The notes under the pieces: model-generated
Told to the model about the DNA's origin: nothing
The model's database searches: none
The model's input: only the letters and a program-made list of their open reading frames with translations
Shown here: positions 63,616 through 64,000 of the stretch, piece after piece
Layout: each line of letters opens with the position of its first letter
Numbering within the stretch: position 1 is the stretch's first letter
Assembly (NCBI GenBank): GCA_041658245.1
Contig: JBBAAM010000004.1
Coordinates: 50,823 to 114,822, forward strand
DNA from: Fen-1258 sp041658245
Lineage (GTDB): Bacteria; Bacteroidota; Ignavibacteria; Ignavibacteriales; Melioribacteraceae
Length of the DNA stretch: 64,000 nt
Direction of reading: 5' to 3'
Position numbers and translations under genes: made by a program

Positions 63616-63830
63616 GAGTAACTCATCTTACTTAAAACTTTATACACAGATTAATATTTAGTATTTTTTTATAAAACCATCGGTTGGTGGAATGACTGAA
63701 TGGTTGAATGAAAAACACTGAAAGTTTATAACTGAAAAAGAGACATTCATTCTTTCAATCATTCATCCATGCTTCCTAAATTAAATTCAAGTAATTCATT
63801 TACCACTATTATTAGTCGTAATGTATGTTA
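63616..63830. repeat. Gene-free stretch with octamer inverted repeat
   Basis: Arms at 63688-63712 (gaatgact, gaatggtt, gaatgaa) and 63744-63769 (cattcatt, ctttcaat, cattcatc) are 8-bp-step degenerate tandem units in opposite orientation. A copy of the element end, gtaactcatctta, occurs at 63618-63630, just upstream of the HicB-like gene. No other gene is seen. Confidence 0.6.
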
Positions 63831-64000
63831 GTAACTCACCTTACACAGAATTAAAATTTGCTTTGCCACGACTTTTAGAGGCTGTGTGAAAATTATGGTT
63901 TTTCATTATCCATGATTTTAACCAAGGTAGAATGAAATAATAATCACTAACCAGAAACCGTTAAAACGGTTCAAATCTTGACTTCTATTTCATTAACACC
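63831..64000. mobile_element. MITE/REP-like palindromic element, copy 2 (cut by window end)
   Basis: Begins gtaactcacctta at 63831, then gccacgacttttagaggctg from 63865, then the hairpin aaaccgttaaaacggtt at 63956-63972. This matches the end, inner arm and first hairpin of the element at 3861-4092, in the same order when that copy is read from its right end. The remaining part lies outside the window. Confidence 0.6.

Overview
The window looks like a chromosomal segment of an Ignavibacteria/Chlorobi-type member of the Bacteroidota. The DNA is AT-rich. Several secreted proteins end in type IX secretion (T9SS) sorting domains of the 'NYPNPFNPST' kind typical of Ignavibacteria. There are two PorV/PorQ-like outer-membrane proteins and a bacillithiol gene (bshC), and the single tRNA has a Bacteroidota-style promoter (TTG, 20 bases, TAATTTTG). 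No rRNA, phage, intact insertion sequence or CRISPR array is visible.

Layout. 256-3358: a hemolysin III-like membrane protein and a SulP transporter fused to STAS and cyclic-nucleotide domains. 3359-4092: a repeat-packed island without genes. 4093-11643: three signalling proteins (hybrid kinase, single-domain response regulator, sensor kinase) separated by degenerate heptamer repeats. 11935-14388: a membrane protein with a spermidine-synthase-like domain. 14400-22422: a minus-strand run of T9SS protein, cell-wall amidase, beta-propeller protein, RpiB-like protein, manC, an unknown helical protein and alr. 22538-28185: a lipoprotein and a 1621-residue beta-helix/cohesin-like T9SS protein. 28346-29268: a small HTH regulator, twelve phased 21-bp repeats upstream of it, and tRNA-Leu(GAG). 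29328-31598: an ECF sigma/anti-sigma pair with Spy/CpxP-like proteins on both sides. 31661-33346: PTPS, folE and an SDR, a probable tetrahydrobiopterin-type operon. 33348-40235: two peroxiredoxins, a UbiA-type prenyltransferase, a methylmalonyl-CoA mutase large chain, mutL, folA and thyA. 40442-41571: a frameshifted glycerate kinase. 41558-47197: glycosyltransferases, a flippase and a FemAB-like protein. 47201-53410: PorV-like proteins, secreted proteins and a site-2 protease. 53407-58223: flippase-like protein, GT2, polysaccharide deacetylase, GT2 and radical SAM as one coupled unit. 58467-63615: bshC, an ORF6N protein, an orphan antitoxin-like protein, aroA, a TrmH-like methyltransferase and a HicB-like protein. 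63616-64000: more repeats.

Themes. Most genes serve the cell envelope: wall precursors and wall hydrolysis (alr, amidase), surface glycans (ManC, glycosyltransferases, flippases, deacetylase), T9SS export and envelope stress sensing. Minus-strand genes are tightly packed, with many TGATG, TAATG or ATGA junctions.

The points I rate most worth following are the PTPS-folE-SDR operon, the phased 21-bp array beside the HTH gene, the MITE-like element present at both ends of the window, the RpiB homologue with Asp in place of the catalytic Cys, and a class of 7-8-bp degenerate tandem repeats arranged as opposing arms, one variant of which lies inside a coding sequence. All family assignments come from reading sequence and remembered family features; no searches were run.
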